Shown one piece after another: positions 1 to 7,974 of a DNA stretch of 64,000 nt (position 1 is its first letter; every line of letters starts with the position of its first letter). The notes below the pieces were generated by a model that was not told the origin of the DNA, ran no database searches, and worked only from the letters and a program-made list of their open reading frames with translations. A program made the translations under genes and the position numbers. This DNA comes from Actinocatenispora sp963815125 (lineage in GTDB: Bacteria; Actinomycetota; Actinomycetes; Mycobacteriales; Micromonosporaceae), in the NCBI GenBank assembly GCA_963815125.1, contig CAWFFM010000002.1, positions 1,240,001-1,304,000 of the forward strand. The letters are read 5' to 3'.

Positions 1-61
1 CACGGGGCAGCAGGTCACGCGGGTCCGTGGTGGAGCCACGCAGGTCGACACGGTTCAGCAC
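1..61 (-). CDS. hisD: Histidinol dehydrogenase, N-terminal fragment (cut by window edge)
   Basis: Only the first 20 codons are in the window. They read from a GTG at 61 on the minus strand and give VLNRVDLRGSTTDPRDLLPR, the typical start of actinobacterial HisD (a leucine-asparagine-arginine opening followed by DLRG). HisD is the zinc-dependent cytoplasmic enzyme that oxidises histidinol to histidine in two NAD-dependent steps. A GGGG stretch just upstream could act as the ribosome-binding site. The gene is divergent from the LON-domain gene at 223, so 62-222 must hold both promoters. The identification rests on a short N-terminus. Confidence 0.72.
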   Translation of the reverse strand, partial: MLNRVDLRGSTTDPRDLLPR

Positions 62-222
62 GCGCCCCAGTTTAGGCGTTCCGACCAGCGGGAACCCGGT
101 GCCCGCTGTCAGCGGAGACACAGCCCACGTCCGGCAACCTGCCTGTCAATCACCAAACCCGACAAACGTTGCAGCCGACGCGGCGGGTGCGCCGCCGGTC
201 GCCGGCCGCTTACGCTGAAGAG

Positions 223-945
223 GTGACTGATGCCATCCCGCTCTTCCCGCTCGGGACGGTGCTGTTCCCGGGGGTCGTACTCCCGCTGCACATCTTCGAG
301 CCGCGGTACCGGGCGCTCATCCGGGACCTGATGGAGCGACCGACCGGTACCGACCGCGAGTTCGGCGTGGTGGCGATCCGGCGCGGGACGGAGACCGGGG
401 TGCATGACGACTCCTCCCTCTACCGGATCGGCTGCAGCGCTGAGCTACGACAGGTCAAGAGCTACTCCGACGGCAGGTACGACGTGGTGACGGTCGGCCG
501 GCGGCGGTTTCGCCGACGCGGCCTGGACGACGCCGCGGCGCCCTACCTCCGGGCCGAGGTCGAGTGGCTGCCCGACCAGGTGGGCACGCCCGGACTGGCG
601 GAGCGGCTGGCCCCCAACGTGCTCGCGGCCTTCCGGCAGTACCTGCGCATCCTCGCCGAGGTGTCGGACACCGCGACGGTCGATGCGGAGAGCAGCGGTA
701 TCGGCGGAGATCCCGACCCGGGCAGCGAACAGCTACCCGAGGACCCGGCGGTGCTGGCTCATCTCGTCGCCGCCAGCGCCTCGCTGGCCGTGGCGGACCG
801 ACAACGGCTGCTCGCCGCACCGGACACGGCGTCCCGACTGCACGCCGAGCTGTCGATGCTGCGCCGCGAGGCGGGCCTGCTGAGCGCCCTGCACGCGGTA
901 CCGGCACCGCTCACCGAGTTCCAGGTCGCACCCGGTACGAACTGA
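223..945 (+). CDS. LON peptidase substrate-binding-domain protein
   Basis: A 240-residue protein starting at GTG 223 (VTDAIPLFPLGTVLFPG). A longer in-frame ORF exists from 169, but the family begins at the IPLFPLGTVLFPG strand. The N-terminal two thirds match the PUA-like LON substrate-binding fold: the LPLHIFEPRYRAL motif near residues 20-35, then FGVVAI and a conserved IGCSAEL strand. There is no AAA or Ser-Lys protease domain, so this is a stand-alone LON-N protein and not a protease. Its cellular role is unknown; a substrate adaptor or small-molecule-binding role is often suggested. It is divergent from hisD, a neighbour pairing I associate with Micromonosporaceae. Confidence 0.85.
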   Translation: MTDAIPLFPLGTVLFPGVVLPLHIFEPRYRALIRDLMERPTGTDREFGVVAIRRGTETGVHDDSSLYRIGCSAELRQVKSYSDGRYDVVTVGRRRFRRRGLDDAAAPYLRAEVEWLPDQVGTPGLAERLAPNVLAAFRQYLRILAEVSDTATVDAESSGIGGDPDPGSEQLPEDPAVLAHLVAASASLAVADRQRLLAAPDTASRLHAELSMLRREAGLLSALHAVPAPLTEFQVAPGTN

Positions 946-971
946 GCAGCACGGCCGCGCGCACGGACAGG

Positions 972-1769
972 TCAGTGCCCGGTACGCCCCGGCGCGTCGG
1001 GCCACGCGCCGGTGTCATCCGGCGGCGCCGCCGGACCGGTCGACGCCCGCAGCGCGGCCCCTGGCCCGGGGCCCGTGGGTTCCGGGACGGCAACCCGACC
1101 GACCGCCGGACTGCCCTGACCGAGGGCATTCGGCCCGTCGACGGGAACAGTGGGAGATGTGCCGTTCCCTGGGCGGGTCGAGCGCACCCGCTGCGGATGC
1201 AGTCCCGGGAACCGGGAACAGCCGGCCAGAACCGTGTAGACCAGCACACAGACCAGGGCTTCCACGGCCAGCGCGCCCTTGGCGCCCAGATGTACGGGCA
1301 TCGGGAAGAGCCAACCGGTCGCCGCATGGCCGAGCAGGTACTGGTAGTCGTCGCTGCCCGACCGGCTGCCCACCAGGCTGGTCAGCAGGGCCGACGCACC
1401 AGCACCGAGGGTCACCGCGAGCATCATCAACGGCCCTCGGAAGCGGCGCAGCACCAGCCAGCTCAGCACCGCGGCCAACAGCCCGGCCGTCGCTGTCAGC
1501 AGCGTGAACCAGCCATCGGCCGCAGCGAACACCTCGGTCTCCAGCCCGTACATCGCACCGTCCCGGGTCATCACAAGCTCGACCCGGCGCGACAGCAGCG
1601 ACCAGAGCAGGCCAAGGGGCACACCCGCACCTGCGACCATCAGCGCGGTGGCCACGAGCACGAACACCTCGACACCGCGAGCGGGCAGGTCGTGGCGCAC
1701 CGGGCGGGGCACCGGTGGCATCCGGTGTCCGTCCGGCGGGGTGGAAGGAGGCGAGGTCGTCATGTCCAT
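972..1769 (-). CDS. DUF2567 family membrane protein
   Basis: About 265 residues from an ATG at 1769, which has GAGAGG nine bases upstream. An in-frame GTG at 1796 is the alternative. A proline-rich cytoplasmic N-terminus of about 35 residues is followed by about four predicted hydrophobic segments (near VFVLVATALMVAGAGVPLGL, LTATAGLLAAVLSWLVL, MMLAVTLGAGASALLTSLV and LAVEALVCVLVYTVLAG), then a disordered Pro/Gly-rich tail. This layout and the region around the second segment resemble the actinobacterial DUF2567 family, whose function is not known. It follows the ParA-like ATPase on the same strand after about 70 bases and may be co-transcribed. Confidence 0.6.
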   Translation of the reverse strand: MDMTTSPPSTPPDGHRMPPVPRPVRHDLPARGVEVFVLVATALMVAGAGVPLGLLWSLLSRRVELVMTRDGAMYGLETEVFAAADGWFTLLTATAGLLAAVLSWLVLRRFRGPLMMLAVTLGAGASALLTSLVGSRSGSDDYQYLLGHAATGWLFPMPVHLGAKGALAVEALVCVLVYTVLAGCSRFPGLHPQRVRSTRPGNGTSPTVPVDGPNALGQGSPAVGRVAVPEPTGPGPGAALRASTGPAAPPDDTGAWPDAPGRTGH

Positions 1770-1838
1770 CGCGTCGATCCTCTCAGAGCCCGTCACCCCT
1801 GGGCCGCGGTGTCTCCGGCGCCGGCGAACCTACCGGGA

Positions 1839-2963
1839 TCACCCGAACGGATCGCTGATCGCCACCGCCGCGTAGAGCCAGGCCATCCTGGTCGCCGGCT
1901 GCAGCGCAGAGTATTCGATCATCGAACCCGCCTCCAACGCCGGGTCGTACGGCACCATCACCGAGGTTCGGGTGCGTCCGGCGAAGTGCTTCAACAGGTC
2001 GTCCAACAGCGGCGTCGGGTTCGGGGTGGGGCAGCTGATCAGCGTCGTCGCGCCGGCGACAAGGTCGCCCAGACCTTCCTCGATGAGCAGGTCCAGCATC
2101 CAGTCCGCGGTGAAGGCCGCGTCCTCCCGGGGCACCGTGGTCACCACCATCTGGTCCGCGGCCCGCAGTACCGTCTGCCAGTTCGGACTCTCCACGTTGT
2201 TTCCGGTGTCCACGCAGATCACATCGTGTGTGGAGGCCAGAACCGCCAGCACCCGGCGGACCGTGGCCGGGTCCAACCTGCGCGCGATCCGCGGGTCCTC
2301 GTCACCGGCCAGTACGTCGAACGAACCGTCCCGGGTGTGCCGCAGATAGTCGTCCAGTGTCTCGGCGAGCTGCCCGTATCCGGACTCGATCCGGATCAGG
2401 TCGTCGACCAGATGCCTGATGGTCCGGGCATGCCGGGCGGTCCCGGCCCGCAGCCCCAGTGTGCCGCGCAGTTCGTTGTCGTCCCACGCCAGTACGCCAC
2501 CGCGCCGGGCGCTACCCATGGTCGCCGCGGTCAGCACGGTCGCCGTGGTCTTGTGTACGCCGCCCTTCGGGTTGACGAAGGCGATCACCCTGGATCGACC
2601 GAAGTCCCGACGCAGCGCACTGAGCAGTGCATCGACCGACCCGTCCGCGAAGGAGGCCGGCAGGTGCCCGGCAACCTGTACCGGCGCCTGGCGCGGCGGT
2701 GTCCGGTCGAGCCGACCCATCCGCCGGTCCGGCGGAGGTGCCGGGCGGGGCACGACCGGCACCTCGACCCGGGCCCGCGTCACCCGCCCGCCGGGTACCG
2801 GCAGTTCAGGATCGGCCGACGGCGGCTCCGGTGGGGCGTCCGGGTCGCGGGTACGGCCTCTGCCCAACAGGCTTCGCCACCGCGAACCCGAATCGCCGGC
2901 GCGGTACGCTCCGGCTCCGGTCTGATCCACGCTCGCCTCCTGCCCGGACGTTGTCTTCTCCAC
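1839..2963 (-). CDS. ParA/MinD-like P-loop ATPase with altered Walker A
   Basis: A 374-residue protein from GTG 2963. The first 120 residues are charged and proline-rich, probably disordered. The remainder is a SIMIBI-class ATPase. The deviant Walker A reads NPKGGVHKTT, so the signature lysine of KGGxGKTT is kept but the second glycine is histidine. The switch region contains CVDTGNN in place of the usual DxxP, and a later strand reads VVTTVPRE. Many actinobacteria carry such MinD/ParA-like orphans, often linked to type VII secretion or chromosome organisation, but no ParB partner is visible here. Its role is therefore unassigned. It may form a unit with the DUF2567 gene downstream. Confidence 0.75.
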   Translation of the reverse strand: MEKTTSGQEASVDQTGAGAYRAGDSGSRWRSLLGRGRTRDPDAPPEPPSADPELPVPGGRVTRARVEVPVVPRPAPPPDRRMGRLDRTPPRQAPVQVAGHLPASFADGSVDALLSALRRDFGRSRVIAFVNPKGGVHKTTATVLTAATMGSARRGGVLAWDDNELRGTLGLRAGTARHARTIRHLVDDLIRIESGYGQLAETLDDYLRHTRDGSFDVLAGDEDPRIARRLDPATVRRVLAVLASTHDVICVDTGNNVESPNWQTVLRAADQMVVTTVPREDAAFTADWMLDLLIEEGLGDLVAGATTLISCPTPNPTPLLDDLLKHFAGRTRTSVMVPYDPALEAGSMIEYSALQPATRMAWLYAAVAISDPFG

Positions 2964-3203
2964 AGGCTACGGAGCCGCCGACGCTTTGCCAGCCCCCGGT
3001 CGGCCCACCCGCCGGTTCAACGATCCAACAGCCGACTGCGCGCTGTGTTTGCGGTCCTGCTCACCGCAATGATCCCGATCATCCGCTCACTGCACCTTCG
3101 ACCCCGGGTCCCGCGGGTCACGCTGCTGTCACAAGGCCGGTCCGCCGCACAGCGACGTCCGTACGGCCCGGTGGGACTGTTCCTGAGGACATACCGGTGC
3201 CCG

Positions 3204-4316
3204 TCAACCCACCAACGGATACCCCGGGTCATTCTGCCCCGCAGCGATATCCGGGTCCGCCTGCTCGCCCGTGGGCCCGGAATCCCCCGGCCCGGGAACA
3301 CCGACCGGAGCGGAGCCGCTCGGATCCGGGGTGGGCGGCCGGGTGGACGGCGGTTGGCTCCCGGAGGGATCCGGACCGGGAGAGGCCGAACGGACCGGGC
3401 CCGGCACGCTGGGCGACGTCGACGTCGACGTCGACGTCGACGGGGCGGGCGCCGGTGTCGGGGAGAGATCCGTACCCCCTGGCGTGACCTCCGGCGTCGG
3501 GGAGGCGGTCTGCCCCGCATCGTCAGTGTCGGTGTCCTCGGCCGAACCGGTCTGTTCCGGCAGAGGCGCAGTGAAGCTCGCATCGGCCAGCGACGTGACG
3601 TTCGACGCCGGGTCGACCGCCCGTACCGCGGGCCGTCGAGCGACGTTCGACAGGTCGGCCGGGCTCGCCCACACCACAGCCGCGAAGACACACGGACAAT
3701 GCCGCCGGTACGCCGTTGCCTCGATCTGGTAGCCGCGCTGTTCGACCCGGTACTGCTCGTGTCGCGGGTCGTCGCGGTCGGTCGTGGATCCGGCCAGCCG
3801 ACCGAAGTCCGCAGCGATCCGCTGCCGGTCCCGGGCGAGCCGGTCCATCCCCCTGGTGACATCCATCGGTACCCGCCGAACCGGAATCGCGGCGACCTGT
3901 ACGGCAATGCCGGCTCCGGGCACCCGGCTGTACACCCGGTGTGGCTGGACCCCGGCCATCAGCGTCGACAGCCGGGACGGAGCAAGGTAGCCGCTCAGTG
4001 AGACCAGGGCGTAGACGGGCCGGTGTGCGTGCGGCTCGGTGGCGAGCCGGTCAAGTCGTTGCCGTGCCGCCGAGACATAACCCGATAGTGACTCACCGTC
4101 GGCGATACCCACGTGGGCAACGGCGTGCGGGGGCGGTGGCGCGGCCGGGTGCTGAACCCACCAGAGCGTCGCGGTCAGCAGACCGACAGCCGCCAGCAGT
4201 ACGCTGCCGCCACCGAGCGGACGGCGCCGGCGGTAGCGGCCGGCGGGGAGCAGCCGACCGGCGAGCCATGGCAGCACCCGCCGGTCGAGGTCACAAAGTG
4301 CCCGGACGAGGCCCAC
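3204..4316 (-). CDS. Membrane-anchored extracytoplasmic protein, unknown function
   Basis: 370 residues from GTG 4316, two bases after the rluD stop, so probably translated in the same operon as lspA-rluD. One N-terminal transmembrane segment (about residues 36-52, GSVLLAAVGLLTATLWW) leads to an extracytoplasmic region of about 200 residues with a CPC pair near residue 210. The last 130 residues are a low-complexity Pro/Ser/Thr/Gly tail. The tail includes a Ser-Thr repeat encoded by a GACGTC hexanucleotide repeat at 3415-3442. The tail may span the wall. I do not recognise the globular region. A long opposite-strand ORF covers this gene and is a codon-bias shadow. Confidence 0.6.
   Translation of the reverse strand: MGLVRALCDLDRRVLPWLAGRLLPAGRYRRRRPLGGGSVLLAAVGLLTATLWWVQHPAAPPPPHAVAHVGIADGESLSGYVSAARQRLDRLATEPHAHRPVYALVSLSGYLAPSRLSTLMAGVQPHRVYSRVPGAGIAVQVAAIPVRRVPMDVTRGMDRLARDRQRIAADFGRLAGSTTDRDDPRHEQYRVEQRGYQIEATAYRRHCPCVFAAVVWASPADLSNVARRPAVRAVDPASNVTSLADASFTAPLPEQTGSAEDTDTDDAGQTASPTPEVTPGGTDLSPTPAPAPSTSTSTSTSPSVPGPVRSASPGPDPSGSQPPSTRPPTPDPSGSAPVGVPGPGDSGPTGEQADPDIAAGQNDPGYPLVG
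3415..3442. repeat. GACGTC hexanucleotide microsatellite
   Basis: Four and a half uninterrupted copies of the hexamer GACGTC. On the minus strand they encode alternating Ser and Thr in the disordered tail of the 3204-4316 protein. Slippage here would change tail length in frame. Confidence 0.85.
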
Positions 4317-4318
4317 AT

Positions 4319-5278
4319 CTAGTCCTCGCCCCGCAGCACGGCGAGGGCATGTGCGAGGTCGTCGGGGTAGTCGCTGACGAACCTGACCCGGTCACCGCTG
4401 GACGGATGATCGAACGCCAGTTCCCTGGCGTGCAGCCACTGTCGGGCGAGACCCAGCCGCTGCGCCAGCGTCGGATCGGCCCCATAGGTCAGGTCTCCCA
4501 CACACGGGTGCCGGAGGGCGGAGAAATGTACCCGGATCTGATGGGTACGACCGGTTTCCAGCCGAACGTCGACCAGACTAGCGGCTGGGAACGCCTCGAC
4601 GGTGTCATAGTGCGTGATGCTGTGCTTACCGTTTGAGACCACTGCCCACTTGTAGTCGTGTACGGGGTGCCGGTCAATAGGTGCGTCGATAGTTCCCCGA
4701 AAAGGGTCAAGATGTCCCTGGACCACCGCGTGGTAGCGCTTCTCCACCTCACGGACCTTGAACGCACGCTTCAGTACGCTGTAGGCCAGTTCGCTCTTGG
4801 CGACCACCATGAGGCCCGACGTACCGACGTCGAGCCGGTGCACCACTCCTTGGCGTTCGGCGGCGCCGCTGGTCGCGATCGTGTGCCCCATCGCGGCGAG
4901 CCCTCCGATGACCGTCGGGCCGCTCCAGCCCGGACTCGGATGGGCGGCCACCCCGACCGGCTTGTCCACCACCACGATGTCCTCGTCGCTGTACACCGCG
5001 TGCAGACCGGCCACGGGCCGTGCCTCCACCGGCTCGACGGGCTCCGCCCCTGGCAGAGTGACCTCCAGGAAGGCGCCCGGATGTACCCGTTCGGACTTTG
5101 CCGGTGGCGCACCGTCCAGCAGCACCGAACCATCCGCGACCAGGGTCGCCGCCAGGGTCCTGGACAGACCGAACAGTCGCGCAAGGGCCTGGTCAACCCG
5201 CATTCCGGCCAGACCTTCGGGTACCGGTAGGGACCGGTGCTCTCCGCGCGGCGCGGCCGTCTGCGGCGACCGGTTCAT
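4319..5278 (-). CDS. rluD: 23S rRNA pseudouridine synthase, RluD type
   Basis: 319 residues from the ATG at 5278, which overlaps the lspA stop in an ATGA, so the two genes are translationally coupled. An N-terminal S4 RNA-binding domain (about residues 20-80, RVDQALARLFGLSRTLA) precedes the RluA-family catalytic domain. That domain contains the active-site motif HRLDVGTSG, whose aspartate attacks the uracil, and the downstream GRTHQIRVH motif. The family isomerises uridines in helix 69 of 23S rRNA; which positions this enzyme modifies cannot be read from the sequence. The lspA-rluD pairing is common in bacteria. An in-frame start 18 codons upstream is possible but lies inside lspA. Confidence 0.93.
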   Translation of the reverse strand: MNRSPQTAAPRGEHRSLPVPEGLAGMRVDQALARLFGLSRTLAATLVADGSVLLDGAPPAKSERVHPGAFLEVTLPGAEPVEPVEARPVAGLHAVYSDEDIVVVDKPVGVAAHPSPGWSGPTVIGGLAAMGHTIATSGAAERQGVVHRLDVGTSGLMVVAKSELAYSVLKRAFKVREVEKRYHAVVQGHLDPFRGTIDAPIDRHPVHDYKWAVVSNGKHSITHYDTVEAFPAASLVDVRLETGRTHQIRVHFSALRHPCVGDLTYGADPTLAQRLGLARQWLHARELAFDHPSSGDRVRFVSDYPDDLAHALAVLRGED

Positions 5279-6057
5279 GACGCACCTGCGGTGGAACTGT
5301 CCGCCCTCTTGTCGGCCCGGCCATCGCTCCACGGCGCTGGCCCGGCCCGGCCCGGCCCGGTGATCGGGTTCTGCTCCGGAGTTTCGCCGGCCGGCGTCGT
5401 GGCGGAACCTTCCCGGTCCTCTGTTGCCGGCGCATCAGCCTCCGGCACACCGGCATCCGCAGCGGCAGGCGTGCCCGCATCCATTTCCGCACCGCGCCGG
5501 GCCCGGGCGCCATCCAGTCGCCGTCCGCTCAGTTCCAGGGCGACCGCCAGGATCACGCCTACCACCAGGCTGGAGTCGGCGACGTTGAAGATCGGCCACG
5601 GATGCCCGTACGGCCCGAAGAGGCTGATGAAGTCGATCACACCGCCCCGGAACGGTCCTGGCGCCCGGAACAGCCGATCGGTCAGGTTTCCCGCGGCACC
5701 TCCGAGTACCAGGCCCAGGGCCAGCGCCCACGGCCGGGAACCCAAGCGGCTGGCAAAGCGGATTATCACCACGATCACGACCGCAGCGACGACCGCCAGC
5801 ACCGCCGTGTAGCCGGCACCGAGGTTGAAAGCTGCACCGGTGTTGCGGGTCAGGCTCAGATAGACCGCGCCGCCGAGCAGTCGCACGGGTTCCTGGTCAC
5901 TGAGCTGGGCGACTGCGAGCGCTTTGGTGAGCACGTCGGCGGCCAGGACGATCAGTGCCACGATCGCCAACCAACCGACAGTTCGATGGGAGCGGGCAGT
6001 GTTGTCCGGACGGGGCCCGCTGGCGGCGGGCTCCCGCTCGGTGTTGTCTGGATTCAG
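5275..6057 (-). CDS. lspA: Lipoprotein signal peptidase II, probable CTG start
   Basis: LspA cuts the signal peptide from prolipoproteins in the membrane. The catalytic aspartates lie in the family motifs ending VIDF and FNVADSS, and GNLTDR is present. Four transmembrane segments are visible. The C-terminal 70 residues are a disordered Pro/Ala/Gly tail longer than usual. The start is unusual. The first ATG/GTG/TTG in frame is TTG 5970, inside transmembrane segment 1 with no ribosome-binding site. A CTG at 6057 has GGAGGA six bases upstream and overlaps the preceding stop as CTGA, like the other couplings here. That start gives 260 residues with a normal cytoplasmic N-terminus (NPDNTEREPAAS). 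I prefer CTG. Confidence 0.88.
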   Translation of the reverse strand: MNPDNTEREPAASGPRPDNTARSHRTVGWLAIVALIVLAADVLTKALAVAQLSDQEPVRLLGGAVYLSLTRNTGAAFNLGAGYTAVLAVVAAVVIVVIIRFASRLGSRPWALALGLVLGGAAGNLTDRLFRAPGPFRGGVIDFISLFGPYGHPWPIFNVADSSLVVGVILAVALELSGRRLDGARARRGAEMDAGTPAAADAGVPEADAPATEDREGSATTPAGETPEQNPITGPGRAGPAPWSDGRADKRADSSTAGAS

Positions 6058-6635
6058 CGCCGTTCCTCCAGCTGCTTACAGGACACACAGAGCGTCGCCG
6101 ACGGGAAAGCCGCGAGCCGCTCTGCGGGAATCGGATTTCCGCACCGCTCACAGTATCCGTAATGCCCGCCGTCGAGACGTTCGAGGGCCCGTTCGACCTG
6201 GGTGATCCGGTCCCGGATCCCGTTGGCGAGGGAGATCTCCTGCTCCCGCTCGAACGTCTTGGTCCCGGTATCGGCCTGGTCGTCACCGGCCGAATCCGTC
6301 AGCCGGTCGCGCTGCAGATCGGTGAGCTCAGCCATCGTGTTGTCGTATTCGGTCCGTAGCTCCGACAGTCGGCCGTTGAGTGCCGTCCGGATCTTCTCGG
6401 TCTCGTCCGCGGATCGGGTCTTACGTGGGGTGGCCGCTGTCTTGTTGGCCGCCTTGCCCGCGGCGCGGGTCGACGTCCTGCCGCGACTGGTGGACGCAGC
6501 GGTCGACGCGGCCGTTCCACTCTGCTTGCGAGCAGGCCTGCGCTTGGTCGTCGTGGCCTCGTCCTCGGTGCCCGCCGGGCCGGAGGTGTCGGGTTCCGCA
6601 GACTGTGCGGCTTTCACTCCTGATTTGGTGGTCAT
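6054..6635 (-). CDS. TraR/DksA-family zinc-finger protein with basic Ala/Lys/Thr N-terminus
   Basis: 193 residues from ATG 6635. The C-terminal half is a coiled coil (about residues 85-150) followed by the DksA/TraR finger CERC-x17-CVSC, so all four zinc ligands are present. The first 80 residues are rich in Ala, Lys, Arg, Thr and Ser, resembling histone H1-like tails. DksA family members enter the RNA polymerase secondary channel; the DksA coiled-coil tip uses acidic residues, which I cannot confirm here, so RNA polymerase control is only inferred. Its stop overlaps the lspA start. A long gene-free region lies upstream. Confidence 0.85.
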   Translation of the reverse strand: MTTKSGVKAAQSAEPDTSGPAGTEDEATTTKRRPARKQSGTAASTAASTSRGRTSTRAAGKAANKTAATPRKTRSADETEKIRTALNGRLSELRTEYDNTMAELTDLQRDRLTDSAGDDQADTGTKTFEREQEISLANGIRDRITQVERALERLDGGHYGYCERCGNPIPAERLAAFPSATLCVSCKQLEERR

Positions 6636-7124
6636 TGTCGCCCCCTGGGCCGCGTCTGCGCGGCGGTCGTCGTGGTTGCCGCCCCACGGAGTTCCGAAAA
6701 GAACACCCGGTGGGCGACTGGTGACCGACCGGCTGACCACCGGTCTGTTTGCGGAGCACAACTGCCGGACCGGTCGGACCGGGCCGGGGTGATCAAGAGC
6801 GGGTACCGCACCATCGTTTCGCGGGCAGGGCCGGAGGGTGGGCGCGACACCTGCGCCGCCAACGACAACCGGACGGCGCAGCACATCCCAGCCCGGATGG
6901 ACTGCCTGGACGGACCGACCATAACGGCTCCTACATGCAAAAACGGGCGTTGCGTCTGCGATCTGGGCGCAGACACAACGCGCTTGGAACCACTAAGGAT
7001 ACGGAGTAGTCGGGCCCCCGACAAACATCTGTGAATATCTGACGGTCAACGTGGAGCTTCTCAGAGTGAGTATGGTGACTGTCCGCTGTCGTACGGGAGC
7101 ACCAATCTCGTCCCGAAGCCTCGC
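6636..7124. other. 489-bp gene-free region between dksA-like gene and 7125-7928 gene
   Basis: I see no supported protein gene on either strand. It must hold the promoter of the dksA-like/lspA operon at its left end, and it contains an intrinsic terminator at 6940-6986. The 140 bases between the 7125 stop and that terminator are locally less GC-rich than their surroundings, and no ORF explains them; a small RNA or long 3' UTR is possible. Confidence 0.5.
6940..6986 (-). terminator. Intrinsic terminator downstream of the 7125-7928 gene
   Basis: On the minus strand a long interrupted stem (GCGTTG with GTCTGCG on one side, CGCAGAC with CAACGC on the other, 7-nt loop) is followed by CCGTTTTTGC. 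This is a strong stem plus a short T tract and would end minus-strand transcription about 140 bases past the 7125 stop. Confidence 0.7.
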
Positions 7125-7928
7125 TCAGGAGCCCGGTGTGCCACCCAGCAGAACGGTGTCCGGTTGACACCAGGCACAGGGAGTGAAGCCCAACTCGACA
7201 GCCTCAGCCACTGGCAGTGGCTCGCCGTCCCGGCCACGGAGATGGTGGCATCCGGTGACGTGATAACGCGGACGGCCATCCACCACGAACACCTCTGCCG
7301 GCAACCTTGCGATCAGCTCCGCGTCCGAGCGGGGCGTCCGCTGCGCGGGAGGTTCGTCCGCGGGCACGTCATCCGAGCGTTCGGTCGGTCGCTCGCCCAG
7401 CGCCGAACGTTCCGACCGGGCGTCCGGCGGCTGGGCACCGTCGCGGAGCAGCTCGGTCCATTGACGCATGGATTCGTCAGGGATGGCCGACGAGCGATCC
7501 GAAGTCGCCCACTCCGACGTCCGGTCCGACGTTGACCTGTCCAGGTATTCCCGGTCGGCCGAACGGGCCGGCCTGCGCTCCAGTGGCCACGTCGGCGCTG
7601 CGGCAGTCCTGGATTCGCCCTGTGCGCGGGACGGCAGATCGGCACGATTCATCTGGCCAGATCGACCCGCGCCATACTCGGACATGGCCGACCGGCCGGT
7701 GTCCGGCGATTCGCGCCGATCGCGCTCCCTGGGCTGCTCTGGATCTCCCTGACGCCCCGGGGGATCATCATCGGCGGTCCTGGACTGCCGGGCGCCGACA
7801 TACAACGCCACAGCAGCGACCAGGCTCACCGCGATCGATCCGACCAGAAGCAGGTCAAGATTCCGCAGCAACCCCAGCACCAGCAGCACTGCTGCAGCAA
7901 GGATCAGCAGCAAGCTGGCAATGATCAC
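7125..7928 (-). CDS. Two-TM membrane protein with C-terminal Cys/His motif
   Basis: 267 residues from GTG 7928 (GAGGTGAG upstream). Two close N-terminal transmembrane segments (residues 2-21 and 26-46) form a hairpin. They precede about 165 charged, disordered residues rich in Arg, Ser and Asp. The final 45 residues hold a compact motif: YHVTGCHHL, then PLPVAEAVELG, then PCAWCQP. This His/Cys pattern resembles the small metal-binding module found at the ends of some secreted nucleases and Ada-type proteins, suggesting a zinc site. It follows divIVA by 46 bases on the same strand, at the end of the dcw cluster. Function unknown. Confidence 0.65.
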   Translation of the reverse strand: MIIASLLLILAAAVLLVLGLLRNLDLLLVGSIAVSLVAAVALYVGARQSRTADDDPPGRQGDPEQPRERDRRESPDTGRSAMSEYGAGRSGQMNRADLPSRAQGESRTAAAPTWPLERRPARSADREYLDRSTSDRTSEWATSDRSSAIPDESMRQWTELLRDGAQPPDARSERSALGERPTERSDDVPADEPPAQRTPRSDAELIARLPAEVFVVDGRPRYHVTGCHHLRGRDGEPLPVAEAVELGFTPCAWCQPDTVLLGGTPGS

Positions 7929-7974
7929 GGCTCACCTCTACCGACAGGTATCCCATTCCGGGCGGAACAGGATC

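Noticed and set aside
564..4001. A 1145-codon open frame on the plus strand
   Set aside because: It is antisense to the DUF2567, ParA-like and 3204-4316 genes and frame-shifted against the LON-domain gene. Its Arg/Gly/Pro-rich composition is the usual shadow of high-GC coding DNA.
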